Shown here piece after piece: positions 35,115 to 47,545 of a stretch of 64,000 nucleotides of DNA (position 1 is the stretch's first letter; the number at the start of each line of letters is the position of its first letter). The position numbers and the translations under genes were made by a program. The notes below the pieces were generated by a model. It made no database searches, was not told the origin of the DNA, and was given only the letters and a program-made list of their open reading frames with translations. The DNA lies in contig OU744721.1 of assembly GCA_916613615.1 (NCBI GenBank), positions 52,338,747 to 52,402,746 on the forward strand, read 5' to 3'. This stretch comes from Steromphala cineraria. Its lineage: Eukaryota; Mollusca; Gastropoda; Trochida; Trochidae.

Positions 35115-35590
35115 AGTGCTAGTTCAGTACAGGAAAACAGTACAAACTGCTAGTTCAGGAAACAGGAAGACAGACCAAACTGTTAGTTCCCGAAACAGGA
35201 AGTCAGACATAACTGCTAGTTCAGGAAACAGGAAGACAGACCGAACTGTTAGTTCCCGAAACAGGAAGTCAGACATAACTGCTAGTTCAGGAAACAGGAA
35301 GACAGACCGAACTGTTAGTTCCCGAAACAGGAAGTCAGACATAACTGCTAGTTCAGGAAACAGGAAGTCAGACAAAACTGCTAGTTCAGGAAACAGGAAG
35401 ACAGACCAAACTTCTAGTTATGGATACAGGAAGACAGACCAAACTGCTAGTTCAGGAAGCAGAAAGACAGACCGAACTGCTAGTTCAGACAACAGAAAGA
35501 CAGACATAACTGCCAGTGCAGGAAACAGAAAGACAGACATAACTGCTAGTTCAGGAAGCAGAAAGACAAAAACTTTAATTAACAAAATAG
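35115..35590. repeat. Tandem array, 33-bp unit (66-bp higher order)
   Basis: About fourteen units of CTAGTTCAGGAAACAGGAAG plus 13 bp; in the left half they alternate with a TTAGTTCCCGAAACAGG variant. Because 33 is a multiple of three, the array is open for 161 codons on the plus strand (repeat TASSGNRKTDR) and 83 on the minus strand. No splice context, signal or known domain supports translation, so it is called a repeat. Confidence 0.85.
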
Positions 35591-36239
35591 CCAACATCTG
35601 AAAGAGGAGTTAAGAGCTTATTTTAAGTATGAAGAAATCTCAATTTCTAATATATTTTTCTTGATTTGAGATTAATTGACTAATTTTGATTTCAGAGTCT
35701 AATTGTGAGACTAGAGGCATGTAGCCAGACTAGGCAGAAAGATACACAAGAAAACAAGAGAGCAATCTGCCAGGATCTGCAGGGTCACGGAATCCGACTC
35801 TCACAACAACATGCTCCACCTGTTTCTGGGGTCAGAGGTCGGCAGGGTTTGTTTTCCCATCAGGAGTTGCTCAACCTTACTGCATGCTGTTGGCCTGATT
35901 GTCTGTGTAGATAACACCGGTGTTGTTTTCTTCTAATCCAGTAGTACAATGCGGGCACTGGCAAGAACCAACTCAGAGCCTCGTGAAAGTACACAAGTTA
36001 CCTATGCATGATCGTGAAGCACCACGATCACTATTGTAGACAGCAGATCGATGTCGGTTTGACAGCGGGTTGTTTACATGTCCCGGGTCGAACAACGAAA
36101 TCATCTTGTTCTTGTTGATCTGTCTGTGTTACCAGATCTTGTATTTTGTCTGACATGTAACCAGGAATTGAGACATTCAAATATGGCCGTCAAGGATTTC
36201 TCAAGCTTGATCATGCAGAAAAGTTTTAGCTTGCGTTGA

Positions 36240-36350
36240 ACTGTCATGAAAACTTGTAATGCTTAAACCTTTCCCATACGTGCTATGAGCATTCACCAGT
36301 GAATGGATATATAGCGCTATATAAATATCCAGTATTATTATTATTAAACC
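36240..36350 (+). mobile_element. (ATT)n-tailed retroposon fragment
   Basis: ATATAGCGCTATATAAATAT followed by CCAGTATTATTATTATT is, from memory, typical of the 3' ends of SINE-like repeats in marine invertebrates. Only the end is recognisable. Confidence 0.5.
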
Positions 36351-36768
36351 AGCAGACAAAAAAACACTCAAATGCTCTGGGCTAGTTTCTCGATATCCTA
36401 ATACTTGCATTTAACCCCAAGGTTATTTAGTTACTAAAAGTGCAGGAATCATTCATCTGCTAAATCTTCATAAATGCAGTGATTAAGAATAAGATTAATA
36501 TGGATGTCTTGGGTCACACTATCTGCAATAGTACAAATTCATGTGCTTTTTAAATTTGATTTTGACTCAATCAGCAACAACTTGTAAGGCCTGGTTGTCG
36601 AGTGGAAGAGCTTTTGGTACTGTCAGTGCCGACGGTTGTTGTTTGATTCTAAAACTTTGAATCTCACAAGGAATCTGATGACAAAAAGCTCAAGAGTTTA
36701 TACTATTGCAGATAGTGTTATTTGTTAATGTAATTAGCATGTGTACCTAAATGATGAACTACAAAGGA

Positions 36769-37060
36769 GGTGAGGTGAGGTGATATGGCGTTTATCATCG
36801 GTTTCAAGAGTATTTCACTTATATCGCGGCTGCTAGTTTCATTGCAGGAAGAAAGCCTGCAACACCATTGTGGCTATGCATTGCGAGGAAACCTGCGAGC
36901 ATCGGCTGGAACTAGCGAACCATGGGTGGTACTGCGCTGAAATTCAGTGTAGCATTGCACACAAACCTGACTGCGTGTAGAACAGTTCTCTACTGCAGAC
37001 AAAGTTGCCGAGCCCCTGGCGGGACCTCTTGATCGCTAACCACTGCGCTATCCAGCCCCC
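36769..37060 (-). mobile_element. tRNA-Arg-headed SINE, copy 2 (head partly deleted)
   Basis: Homologous along its length to the SINE at 25052 and in the same orientation. It has lost much of the anticodon and B-box part of the head (the A-box side GATAGCGCAGTGGTTAGCG remains). A perfect 12-bp target duplication AACTACAAAGGA flanks it (36757-36768, 37061-37072). The tail side holds GGTGA repeats on the plus strand. Confidence 0.9.
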
Positions 37061-37231
37061 AACTACAAAGGATAATTTCTTATGCACTTGGTGACATTTC
37101 TACCATATTTAGTTAATTAAAGGAACGCTGTCTGAGGCTTTTGAGCTGATGAATGAAAAAACATCCACATAAATTTAAAGTTGAGACATGAAGACAGAGA
37201 GATACAAGCATATAACTATTGATTCTTTTCA

Positions 37232-37445
37232 TTTGGAATTATTGCTTTCAAAACCTTGATTTTAGTTTCAGATTTCAAAGTTACAAAATGATACCTATAA
37301 CATCATTTGTAATTATTGCTTTCAAAACCTTGATTTTAGTTTCAGATTTCAAAGTTAGAAAATAATACCAATAACATCATTTGCAATTATTGCTTTCAAA
37401 ACCTGGATTTTAGTTTCAGATTTCAAAGTTACAAAAAGATACCTT
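37232..37445. repeat. 73-74-bp triplicate
   Basis: Three units of AATTATTGCTTTCAAAACCT followed by TGATTTTAGTTTCAGATTTC, starting near 37237, 37311 and 37385. Confidence 0.92.
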
Positions 37446-39196
37446 TTACATCATTCAATATAGGTTTGTAAAATGCAAATAAATGTAAGGTATGCAATGT
37501 GTTCGAATTTCTTGTTCAAATCCAATAGATTTGAATGTTAAGAAAAAAATTCACTAATGAACAAGCAGCTTGTAAAGGAGTATTCTCATCAATAAATCCT
37601 AATTAAATTTCCATTAGCACATGCATTGGATCTCTTTTTTTCAACCGAATGAATAAATAGCATAAATCGCTAACCATCTTGTGATGAGGATAATTTGCAA
37701 TATGAGTGATATCTGTGGATGAAAGGAAATGTTCTCAACTCAACAACAGCATGAATGGCTGGCTCTGTACCAACTAGTTTGACATTTACCATACATTCAT
37801 CATCTACTTGCTAAACTGCCAAGATGATGAAATATGAATGAACACGCTGCAAAAAGCTTTTACCCAATATCTTTCGAAGTGTTTGCTGGTTGTGAAGTAT
37901 CTCTCAATGAGACACAATTCTTAAATTTCAAGGTCTTGATGAATAACTAGAATAGGAAAACTTGACTAGAGAACCACTCCCTATACAAGTGTATGTTCCT
38001 TTCCCTTTTTATGTTCACTAATGAATGAGTCCATAAATAGTACATAACACTTGTCAAGTATGTCACAAGTCGTGACCTTATTTCACTGTACATTTTCTTT
38101 AATTTTAATCGTCAAGTATTTCTATAATTCTTGTCATGTGAAATCACAAGTGACACAGAGTATGTTGATGGGATCATATATGTCAAATATTGAAATCAAT
38201 GTTATTACATCGGGAACCACTGACTGTTACTGATAATTACAAGTTCAAGTTCAATCGGTACATTTGAGCGAAAATACGGCCATTCAAAGTCGAAATTTTG
38301 ATTGAAAACCGGACAATGTGGCTCTAACCTTATAAATAGCAGACAGGAAGACATATTCGATTTGATAGCGTTATCAGATATTGTAATTAATACGTAGGTT
38401 AATTTAGACTATTATACTTACTTTAGATTTAGGGATATTAAGCATAAATTGATAGATTTGCAAGTCCAGTGATCAGATATGAACTTCAATCAGTATATTC
38501 CATATTTTGAAACTTATCAAAATAAAATTTTAAGAAAGATAATCAGTGTCTCTTTAAATACCCATTTAACAAGGCAAATTGGGATTTGTAGGGAGACACT
38601 GCCAAACCAATATACTATGCAACAAAAATACATGAAAGCACTGACTGGAACTATGGCAATGAAACATAGGATGTACTGTAAAGTATAGAACTGCAAGCAA
38701 GTACAAGTAGAATCCTTCTCAGCAAAGCAAACTTAGTTTTAAGTGAGTGAATGAACTTGTGGTGAACATTGCTTGATAAATTTCATTGTTAGCGGTCTAA
38801 GTCTAAAGATTGAAACACTCATAGAAGTCAACCGAGCTATGCACAAGACCAAGGGCTGCATCAAAAGGAGGAGTTCATGCATCCAAGGAGATTGTTCAAT
38901 CTGTGTCCTTTATTTCTAAGAATATGAGGGATTTGCATCAAGCGTAGCCAATATCCAATGAAACTACTTGTTCCTGTACTCTTCCAAAAGATGTATCTCA
39001 AGTCATACAATCCTGATCTATCCTCTAAGACCTCTCCATGGACAAGGGACTGAAACCCGAGAAACGCTCTAATCATAGCAGAGGCAAGAAAAGGATTTTT
39101 CTATTTTGACTTCAACTACTTCTGGCAATTCCTCTACAGACCAGGATAATGTTTCACACAACACTAAGGTGAGCTTAAGTCACTAAGGCAGTGTAT

Positions 39197-39345
39197 AAAA
39201 TAGATTGGAAACCTATCCTGTCCTGAAAAGAAATTGGTCAATTCCTTAAAAAAAATATAGAATTTTAATTTTAAAAGTAACCAGTCTTGGCAAAAGGTAG
39301 CCAGTCAAGGACTGGCAGACTGGCTATATTTTAAACGCTGACTAA
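39197..39345 (+). repeat. Dispersed repeat pair, copy 2
   Basis: Matches 25619-25800 in order over about 150 bp. It ends about 325 bp from exon 2 on the downstream side in gene orientation. Confidence 0.75.
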
Positions 39346-39668
39346 GGTAGCCAGCCTTAAAGGGTGTCTGCAACCCGAATTTTTAACTTCCAGGGTTTTA
39401 TTAGCAGGGCCCCGAAAGAATCGTAAATTGGTAGGGACGAAATCGTTAGGTTACGAACTGCTAACAGCTGACAACCAATACCAAGTTTGTGTCACGTGAC
39501 CTCCCCTTACCCGTCTGGATGCTCTCATTACGATGGTCAATTAGGTTTCACATGCTAGGTTGTTGATTCCCTTTAAAGCAATTAATAATGAATAAAGAAT
39601 GGCACTAAGGTTAACCTTGTAAAGTTGTTTTGAGCAAGAGCCAAAGATCACCAAGTGGTGACACGTAC

Positions 39669-39841
39669 CTGTAGGAGGCTACTCTCATCGTCCCCAAGGC
39701 AGCCATACGACCACGTTTCCGTATCGTCATCGTTGAGTGCGACTGCCGTGAAGCACATCGTGTTCTCTGGTGTCGTGCATGAGTTGGTGTAAACATTGTT
39801 GATTGGTGGACACTGGTTGCAGTAACATCGTAATCCTAATC
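39669..39841 (-). CDS. BMPR1: BMPR1 exon 2: N-terminal half of ligand-binding ectodomain
   Basis: This exon encodes residues 28 (split) to 85, beginning LGLRCYCNQCPP and ending DDESSLLQ. The spacing of cysteines 33, 35, 38, 49, 57 and 75 fits the three-finger activin-receptor fold, and CYC followed by CPP matches the start of BMP type I receptor ectodomains. The acceptor is TCTTTACAG|GA and the donor CTACAG|GTACGTG. The exon enters in phase 1 and leaves in phase 0, joining directly to Cys86 of exon 3. Length (173 bp) and phases are internally consistent. It lies in a fairly GC-rich patch in AT-rich surroundings, as the other exons do. It is isolated by the two largest introns, so it would be easy to miss in an automatic annotation. 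Confidence 0.92.
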
Positions 39842-42478
39842 CTGTAAAGACAAAGAAGTTGTTGATTGTTATGTATTTTACCAATAATTTTGACGGCAAA
39901 GTACAGAGCTATACAAAACATGTATACTCAGTACCATCTTCTGGATTGAGAATGTCTCTCAAATTATTATGATTTCTGATATTTTCCAAGATGTTAGGTT
40001 GATGAAGAATGAAGACCATATTTATGGCTTTACAACTTCTTTAATCTGAATGGTCAGTGTTTTGATATTAATATCTCTATCAAAATAAAGCCTTTTTTAA
40101 AATAGAGGAATAAAGAGGTCAAATGTCCATAAATATAGTTTTCATTTTCAATTTGAAATGAGGCATCGTTATCATGTTCATTATCAGATAAAATTCATCA
40201 AGACTTTCATAAATATCTAGATAAGCTTTCATAATCCGATAATAATCTCAAAACTCATTTAACAAAAAAATTTATGACAATATTCTAGAAAAATGCCTCA
40301 CAAACAGTGAGAATTTACAAACATAAATGACACTGAAATAAAAAAACATTTTGTCATAAACAAATAACTAAATTCGAAAATTGATGAAAAATTCCCATAG
40401 GAATATCTACCATTTACCGGAAAAATCTGCGCAAAATAAAAACAATGTAAATCACATCATACTCTTTTCATAAAAACAAAATGGTAATCACATTTCATTT
40501 TTATACAAGCAAAAGCACCATAAGCAAAAGTTTCAATATAAGAGTTAATAAAAAGCATTATCAAAGATGATTTATATGTGAATTCATGAAAGTTTGAATA
40601 AAATTATCATTATTTTGTAATAACAATGATCGTGCAAACCATCGGCAGGTGCTCTGGGAGAATAAAAACACCATTTTATCATCACGATTGCATCTCATTC
40701 ACATAACAAAGCAGTTTACACAATAGAGGAGGCTAACGTGAGAAAACTCTATTTGGCCACAGCCACATACATTACAGAAAGTGGCCATTACACACAATAG
40801 CCTCTTGCTAGATGTACATAATCATGCTCTAAACGTTATGTTGAACAAAGGTAATCTGATATCAATCTTCAATAAGGTTAACAACATTACACACTTTGAC
40901 ATCAAGCTACTTAATGTGGTAATTATTAAACAATTCAAACTTAAAATGGCAACATTGGTGATTTGAGGCATAGTCAAAGCTTTCCCAAAGGTTCAATTTT
41001 TTTAGGAAAGACATATAAAGAAGTTTCTTTGAATTTAAAGAAGTTTCTTTGAAAGAACATTATATATCCCATCTACATACGACTTCCCTGGAGGAAAACT
41101 TAAATGCATTCAAGAGTTCTCGTAATTTTTTATGAGATAGAAAAAGCTTCGTCAAAAGGAAGAACTGCTTATTTTAAAGAACTCTTCATGATTTCATTGT
41201 CTCATTATTTATATTAATATTTTCCATCTTCATAACACTTCCCTTGAGGAAAATAAAAGTGCGTTCAAGAGTTTCTCAAAGTTTTTCATGGGAAAGAAAA
41301 AGCTTCAAAACAAAAGAATGTTGTTTCAAATAATTCTGAATAATTCCCATTGTCTGACAAACTGCTTATCCATTTTTGGTCTGAATTCCCATTGTTTGAT
41401 AAACTGCTTATCCATTTTTTGGTCTGACGGTATCTGACTTTCCTGTATTTATTTGAGAGAATGTATGTAGATACAGAAGTAAATACTGCGACCCCACTGA
41501 CAAGTATACAGCTGACCCAGTGACCCAACTGTCACTTCTTCCTCTGATATCTACGATGATGAGATGTCACTATAGAGTGAAATGGACACTATCTTTCAAA
41601 CCATGGCTACCATTCATAACAAACTCGTCGCAGTTATATTGGATAGACTTTCTTCTGAGGTGTGACGATTTATTGGGTATCAAGAAATTTGGATACTTAA
41701 ATCTAACAACACGTTCTCCATATTTGGATGCAATCATTTTATTGTTGTATATTTTTCCAAAAAATCTAGGTTTTTAATTAAAAAATCATTAAATCAGAAT
41801 ATAGGGTATTTGAAGTTCCTTGTATTGCAATGAGAAATCATGTTACTTATTGTATCTCGAAATGTCTATATTGTTATAACTCTCAAATTTTACCATTCAT
41901 GACATACAATTGTTTACCGAAACAGTATCCTATAAACCTTGCATTAGTTAATAGTTCTCTTGTATCCGAGGTATTTGGCCTGATTGGCACTTGACAGCTC
42001 ACATTTTCATTTTCTCATCTATTTAAATTTGAATGATTGCACTTTCAAGGAAACAAAGTATTATTGATAAGGCTCTCAGCTAGTTAGAAACAATAAAATG
42101 TTTGCCAAATTTCAGAAAAGTAAGTTCAACAAAAAGCAAACAAGAAGAATCTTTAAAGAGATATTCAGGTAATATCATAACAGACATACAAAATACATCA
42201 GCATGATATTACAAACATGAATTTTAAAATTTTGAAAAATAAATCCCATGGCTTTTTCTAAGCATAGTTAGCCAGCATCAATGTCATGTTTAATGTACTG
42301 TTCCGTTATAGAAAAAACATCTGGGAGATAGACAGTTCTTTCAGCCCTGGGTAAACATTGATAAGCATAAAACAGAGACTACTTGTGTGAGTATGCTAAC
42401 TAGGGGAGCTGACAAGCCAACGTATTGGTGCTTGCAGACTCGCAGACTGCCCTCGAGATGACCAGGCTGCCATGTTTC

Positions 42479-42549
42479 TTAACCCTTTCACCCCTGTGCA
42501 GAAATCAGACTCAATACGTATCTGTTACAGGGTGAAAGTGTAAGGTTAA
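42479..42549. mobile_element. Short TTAACCC palindromic MITE
   Basis: TTAACCCTTTCACCCCTGT and ACAGGGTGAAAGTGTAAGGTTAA (first 19 and last 23 bases) are near-inverse; both ends are TTAA. The 71-bp length leaves almost no interior. Confidence 0.65.
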
Positions 42550-42559
42550 CCCTTTCAGT

Positions 42560-43900
42560 TCCTTCAGAATTTCCGAGCTGGTCTGTTCATGAAGCATGGC
42601 TTTATATGACATGTCTTCATCTTTATACTCTTAGACTTACAGGCTTCCCTACTGCCCTTCAGATGACCAGACATTCCAGTTAGTATAAGAACACTTCAGA
42701 TCCCTAAGCTTTCCTATGGCCCTTCGGATGACCAGAGTTCCCAATAATTATGAGAATTTAGTGCTTTCAGTTCCCTTAGACTTCACTTGATGCTCTTCGA
42801 CAAACAAGATTCCCTATGGCCTTTTCCAAGGACCAGACATCTAAAAAGTTTTACAACTAAATTAACCTTTAATTTCCTCAAACATTTTCTGGCTGTTTCT
42901 TTTCAACAGCCCTTCTGTGATTACTAGCCTTCATAAAGATTCTGATGTCAAAAATCGTCAATAAATATTGTAGTAATTGTAGATAAAGTGCTTCAGCATC
43001 TCATGACATCACTTCCTACCATTTCTGCAATGTCGTTCCTAGGTGATCAGCTAAGGGGGTCATTTTGGCATATTTTTAGCAGATTGTCAAATTGCAAAAG
43101 TATCCTACATCTAATATTATAAAGGGACACCAAGCCAAAAGGGTGGGCAAATAGAACTCCTTCTAGGAACAACATGCAATTTTCTGACAGCAGACGTATT
43201 ACAGTGTCCTGTGTAAACTTTCAGTTTTGTCATCAACTTTACCTTATGTCTAAAAGTCCTTGGTCTGTCAGATGACGAGCTTGATTTTGGAAGTGCTCTC
43301 AGACTTCCAGACTTGGCTTCTGTCCTTCCTGGTCACCAGACTACCAGAAGTTTTTCTTGTTAACACTTTCAGACTTTTCCAAGTTGTCTTGTCAAGTTTT
43401 GCTTTTTCAGATGACAAGTTAAATCTTTGACTAAGGAAAAGACTTTCCAAAATCTTTTTATGTCAACAAAACTTTCCAATATTAAAAAAAAACTTTCCTA
43501 TATCTTCTGATGTCGTCAACACTTCCAAATATCTTTTGATGTCAACAAAATGTTCCAATATTTAAAAAGCATTGTGTCAACAAGAATTACCCATTTGTTA
43601 TATAAACTAGACTTACCAATATCTCTTTTTTGTCAAAGACTTTGCAATATCATTTTATGTCAGACTTTTAACTTTTTTAAGGTCTTGTTCTGATATTGCA
43701 TTTATCAGATGACAAGCTTTAGACTAGGTGCTCTCTGATTTGCATAAAGGAAGGATATTTAAAAAATATATGTCAGTATGGTCATATGATAAGCAAGACT
43801 CCCCATCAGACTTTCTCACAGGCTTCAAGTTGACCAGTCTGTTCTTCTTTCTGTTCACAAAAGCCTATCTAGGCATATCAACACTGATATGGTCTTTGCA
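42560..43900. repeat. Highly degenerate repeats
   Basis: Recurrent CCCTTCAGATGACCAGAC-like and CTTTCCAATATCTTTTGATG-like blocks at irregular spacing suggest an old tandem array. No clear period. Confidence 0.5.
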
Positions 43901-43977
43901 CAGGTAGTCAGAGCATTTTACAAGTTATAGATTTATCAATGGCAACATATCCCCAAATCCCTAACAAAGATATTCCA

Positions 43978-44110
43978 TGAAATATAGCCATTGATTCTGT
44001 AGCTCATCAAGCTTTAGAACAAGGCCCATGTGGTTCTCTCCTTAGTAGTGGCCACATGGTAAAATATGTACAATTCATATTCCCCATAGTGTGAGCAAGA
44101 TCTGTTTACA
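43978..44110 (+). mobile_element. Fragment of the GATGAGCTA TIR element
   Basis: TATAGCCATTGATTCTGTAG and CTCATCAAGCTTTAGAACAA correspond to the left end of the element at 51847, followed by a diverged GGCCCATGTGG..GTGGCCACATGG portion. The tandem 145-bp core is absent. Confidence 0.55.
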
Positions 44111-45413
44111 AGGTTCAAATTTATCAATTGCCATACATCCCAATGTCCCTACCAAAGAGTTTCCATACAAAGCTTTGGACACTGAAATGTCATGTTTTTT
44201 ATCACCTTGATCAATATATCATTGCAGAACCCTTAGATTAGTTCTTCACAAAAAGCTCCATAACATTCACGTTTTAATAGCAGTTGACTTGCCTTTAACA
44301 TTATTTGTTACTTGAGTATAGACTTAAAATGGTGACCATCTACATATTTCTTGTGATCATTAACATTTATCAATCAATGCTATGGATCTAAATTATACAG
44401 ATTTTTTTCAGTTTTTAATAGCAGCTGCCTTACATACAAAAGATTTGAGTAAAGTCTTTAGATTTTGAACTTTTTAACATCTACATATGCCTTGTTGCAA
44501 ACAAACCTTTCATATCTAAATATGTGTATCTCAAAATGATTAAACAGACATCAAAGTTTTAAGCCAACTTTCCATAACATAAACAAATTTCCAAATTCAG
44601 AACTACATCAGGTAAGTAGAACTCCATCTTCAGGAAGAGAGCAATGACAAATTGATCATCTCTTAACTGTGAAAGAGTCTACCTAAGAAAATTGAAAAGG
44701 GAGGGTCTGTATCTCGGAGTAATTTCTCCAATTACGAGACAGAGATGATGGGCTAGATGAAATAGCCCTCTCTAGATAAGTATATCTATCAAGTATGCGG
44801 AGATAAATTGCTAAGCTAGAGATGCATTCCTGTCCCTTACAATTACATTCCTTTAGCGTTTAACTGTTCTGTGAATGACACTCATTTTGCTAATAATACC
44901 TATTTTGTGAATCATATTTATTTGCTGGCAATAAACATGCTATTTTCCTACTTTGTGACAATTTGCTACTGATTGCAGAGTTTTGTTGCTTAGGAGCTTT
45001 TTATTTTGGTTTTGGTTCTTACTAAATCATTTTCATAAAAGCTTAGGACTTTTGTGGTTACAAACTATTTTGTAAATTAAACATCATACTCTCAAAAATT
45101 TATTTACCATTGAAAAACATACGGGGGGTGTCTGTTATTTAAAAGGTTAAATATGGCAAAAAAGTGTCCTTAATTGTCAAACATCAATTCTAATTTTCTA
45201 GCTTTAATACCAAATGTATTGATGGGGGAGTGTTATATAAGGAATGTCTCTACACATGAGAGCAAGTCTATATTTGCCCTGCTCCCCATAGTAACCTTGA
45301 TACATAATGATGATAAGATGAGTTAGGGACTCAAAGATAAAGTCAGGTAAGAAGAATTTAGATGATTGTGAGGATGTAGTGACCATGAAGCAGCTGATGA
45401 GAAACTGTCTTCA

Positions 45414-45700
45414 GACGACTTGTAGAGAGTCAAAAACTGTGAACCTCTTTCAAACAACCTCTCAGTACAGCTGTTAGAATATTGAAGCAGATTTAGTGAA
45501 TGTAATGCTTCAGGCAACTTGAAGAGAGTCTAAAACTAACAACCTCTGTTACACAACCTCCCAGTATAGCTGTTCAGAAATTGTAGAGAATCTTAAACTG
45601 ACAACCTCTTTACACAACCTCTTTACACAACCTCCCAGTATAGCTGTTAGGAAATTGAAGTAGACTTAATGAATCTAATGCTTCGACTTGTAGAAAGTTT
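45414..45700. repeat. Degenerate tandem repeat
   Basis: Three or four units share TTGTAGAGAGTC, ACAACCTC, and CAGTATAGCTGTTAG at about 60-100-bp spacing. Confidence 0.7.
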
Positions 45701-45787
45701 AAACAGTCAACCACTAACTTATTACTATGGAATATTTGTCCAAATCTAGCAATAGGAATTTGTCTCTCTTATTGATTAGAGAGATTT

Positions 45788-46770
45788 ATAGGATATCTAA
45801 CGAGCTTCTCCTTTCATATCAAGTTTATGTCCCTAGTGAAATAATTTTGCTTTGTCACGAGCCTTGGCGAGTGACAAAACAAAATTATTTCACGAGGGAC
45901 ATAAACTTGATATGAAAGGGGAACGAGTTATGTATCCTATTTATTACCAACTTGCATTTCAGACGATTTATTGCTTTTTTAAATAACTTTTTATTATGCC
46001 TATAAAGAGACGAAACGGCGGATGAATATCAAACCACGTCACAGCCTCAAATATTATACTATTACGACGTCAAATATTCACATTTCTAAATTCTACCCTA
46101 CGATAATTCACAGTGTCTTGTGAAATGTAAGTAATAAGCACTTTAGTCATGAACGAAGCGTACGTCAAAATAAAATCTCACAGCGCAAGAACAGTCAGAG
46201 TTATCTTTCTTTGATCAACGGCATGTCATGACGACCGCCATTTGCCTGTATCTTTTCGTCAAATTGTGTAAACAACCGCCTTCAAAGTAAGTTTACGATG
46301 CTTATCATTGTTCAAACGCGTTTTGTTTTGAAGAAATGATGTCTAAAGAATATTCAGTTGTCTTTATATTCTATAGATAACAAGCATTGTCTGTCTGTGT
46401 CATTTTGGAGCGACATGGATCAAATTAATGAAATTCCGTGATCAAATTATGCTGAAATTAAAACCTTTTGTGTTTATAGGAGCCTTGAGATATCAGTGAG
46501 ATGTTTTATTGTAATTCTTTTGTCCTCCGATTTATTCCTTAACAATTCGGTAAAAGATAAACTGAAAGTTTGAAGAATGACACCGACTCACTCAGTTCCA
46601 TTCGAATATGTGAATGAAAACACGTTCGTTTTATGAATGAATAAAGTAGTCCGGACAATGTCAAAGTTCACCGCAAGCCAATCAAATCACTTTGAGGTGT
46701 TATGACCCATATGTGTCATAACAAATTATTATGAAACCCCTTTACGAAGTACCACGTGGGTAATAAACAT
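45788..46770. mobile_element. Foldback element with TIR-like body, copy 2
   Basis: 45788-45940 is a palindrome with arms of about 70 bp (ATAGGATAT..AACGAGC / GAACGAGTTATGTATCCTAT) and centre ACGAGCCTTGGCGAGT. The following body begins TTTATTACC (about 45940) and a matching GGTAATAAA occurs near 46759-46767. The arrangement parallels the element at 19608-20042, but the primary sequence is largely different. The right boundary is less certain than the palindrome. Confidence 0.6.
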
Positions 46771-46991
46771 TCTTAATCAAGAGAATCCCAAAACTCTGGG
46801 TGTAAAAAGATGGGACCTAGCTAGACGATTTTAACTAAAAATTTGTATCAAAGAAATGACAGCAATGTACACAGAAGATGTCCACAACTTAGGATTAATT
46901 GCCAATTAAAAGATGATTCTAAAATAACAGCAGAGAGACCTTCAAATGATTGAGACAGGTCAAGCACGTCCAATATTACACCTGACTACCT

Positions 46992-47051
46992 TTAACCCCT
47001 AAGGAACCAGGAAGACATTTATTTTTGAGCTTGAGGGGCTTGAAAGGGTTA
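46992..47051. mobile_element. Short TTAACCC palindromic element
   Basis: TTAACCCCTAAGG at the left and GAAAGGGTTAA at the right form a 60-bp TTAA-ended element like that at 42479. Pairing is weaker here. Confidence 0.5.
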
Positions 47052-47068
47052 AATGGTCAATTCAAAGG

Positions 47069-47545
47069 ATGCCTCTAAAAAATAAACAAAGAGACCTTAT
47101 AAGGCTGACCAAAATTTTTACCAATCATCTTCTTCCGACCCTGATTTACCCTCCAGAAGTAAAAAAAATATTTTTTTTATTTGCCATTTGTCCGCCGCCA
47201 TATTCAAAACCACCCCGCTCTGATAAAAAAAAAATGTTTTTAGACACATCCATTAAAATGTGTACATTATCTCAACCAGGAATTCCAATTGTGCTTTTCA
47301 CTATACATTGTCCTTACCATGACATGACAATATATCTACAAATACACACCACTTGTAATCTTTTTTTTCGACCACCCGCTCACTTGCAGAAGGACTTGGG
47401 AAGAAACACAAAAAATAATACGGTCGGCCTAACGATTGTGGAGTCTTGCAGCAAGTCTAGCTCTAGACCTGAGCACCTCACCGCTGAACTGGCTGTTCCG
47501 CTGAGACGATCGAGACAGCAGCAGACAGGCAGACTGGTAGGCTAA
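47069..47545 (+). other. Unassigned 158-codon ORF in intron 1
   Basis: An open frame starting MPLKNKQRDLIRL and ending RQQQTGRLVG. Its first half is low-complexity AT-rich sequence with A and T runs (KKIFFLF, SDKKKMF); the last third is GC-richer (about 47380-47545) and reads ESCSKSSSRPEHLTAELAV. No domain, signal or catalytic motif is recognised. It may be an old transposon fragment or chance. Coding status is doubtful. Confidence 0.15.

Larger units (their letters stand above)
17953..39668 (-). other. Intron 2 of BMPR1
   Basis: A 21.7-kb intron with no recognisable protein domain. Contents: nuclear-receptor-site elements (18018-19226, 26935-28229), a foldback/TIR element (19608-20042), a 55-bp array (20602-21320), SINEs (25052-25343, 36769-37060), a dispersed repeat pair (25619-25800, 39197-39345), a CpG-rich island (30090-30520), a TTAA MITE (30965-31312), a SINE-like fragment (34015-34082), a 33-bp array (35115-35590), an (ATT)n-tailed fragment (36240-36350) and a 73-bp triplicate (37232-37445). 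Nothing is recognised in 21321-25042, 28230-30089, 31313-34014, or 37446-39196. Confidence 0.9.
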
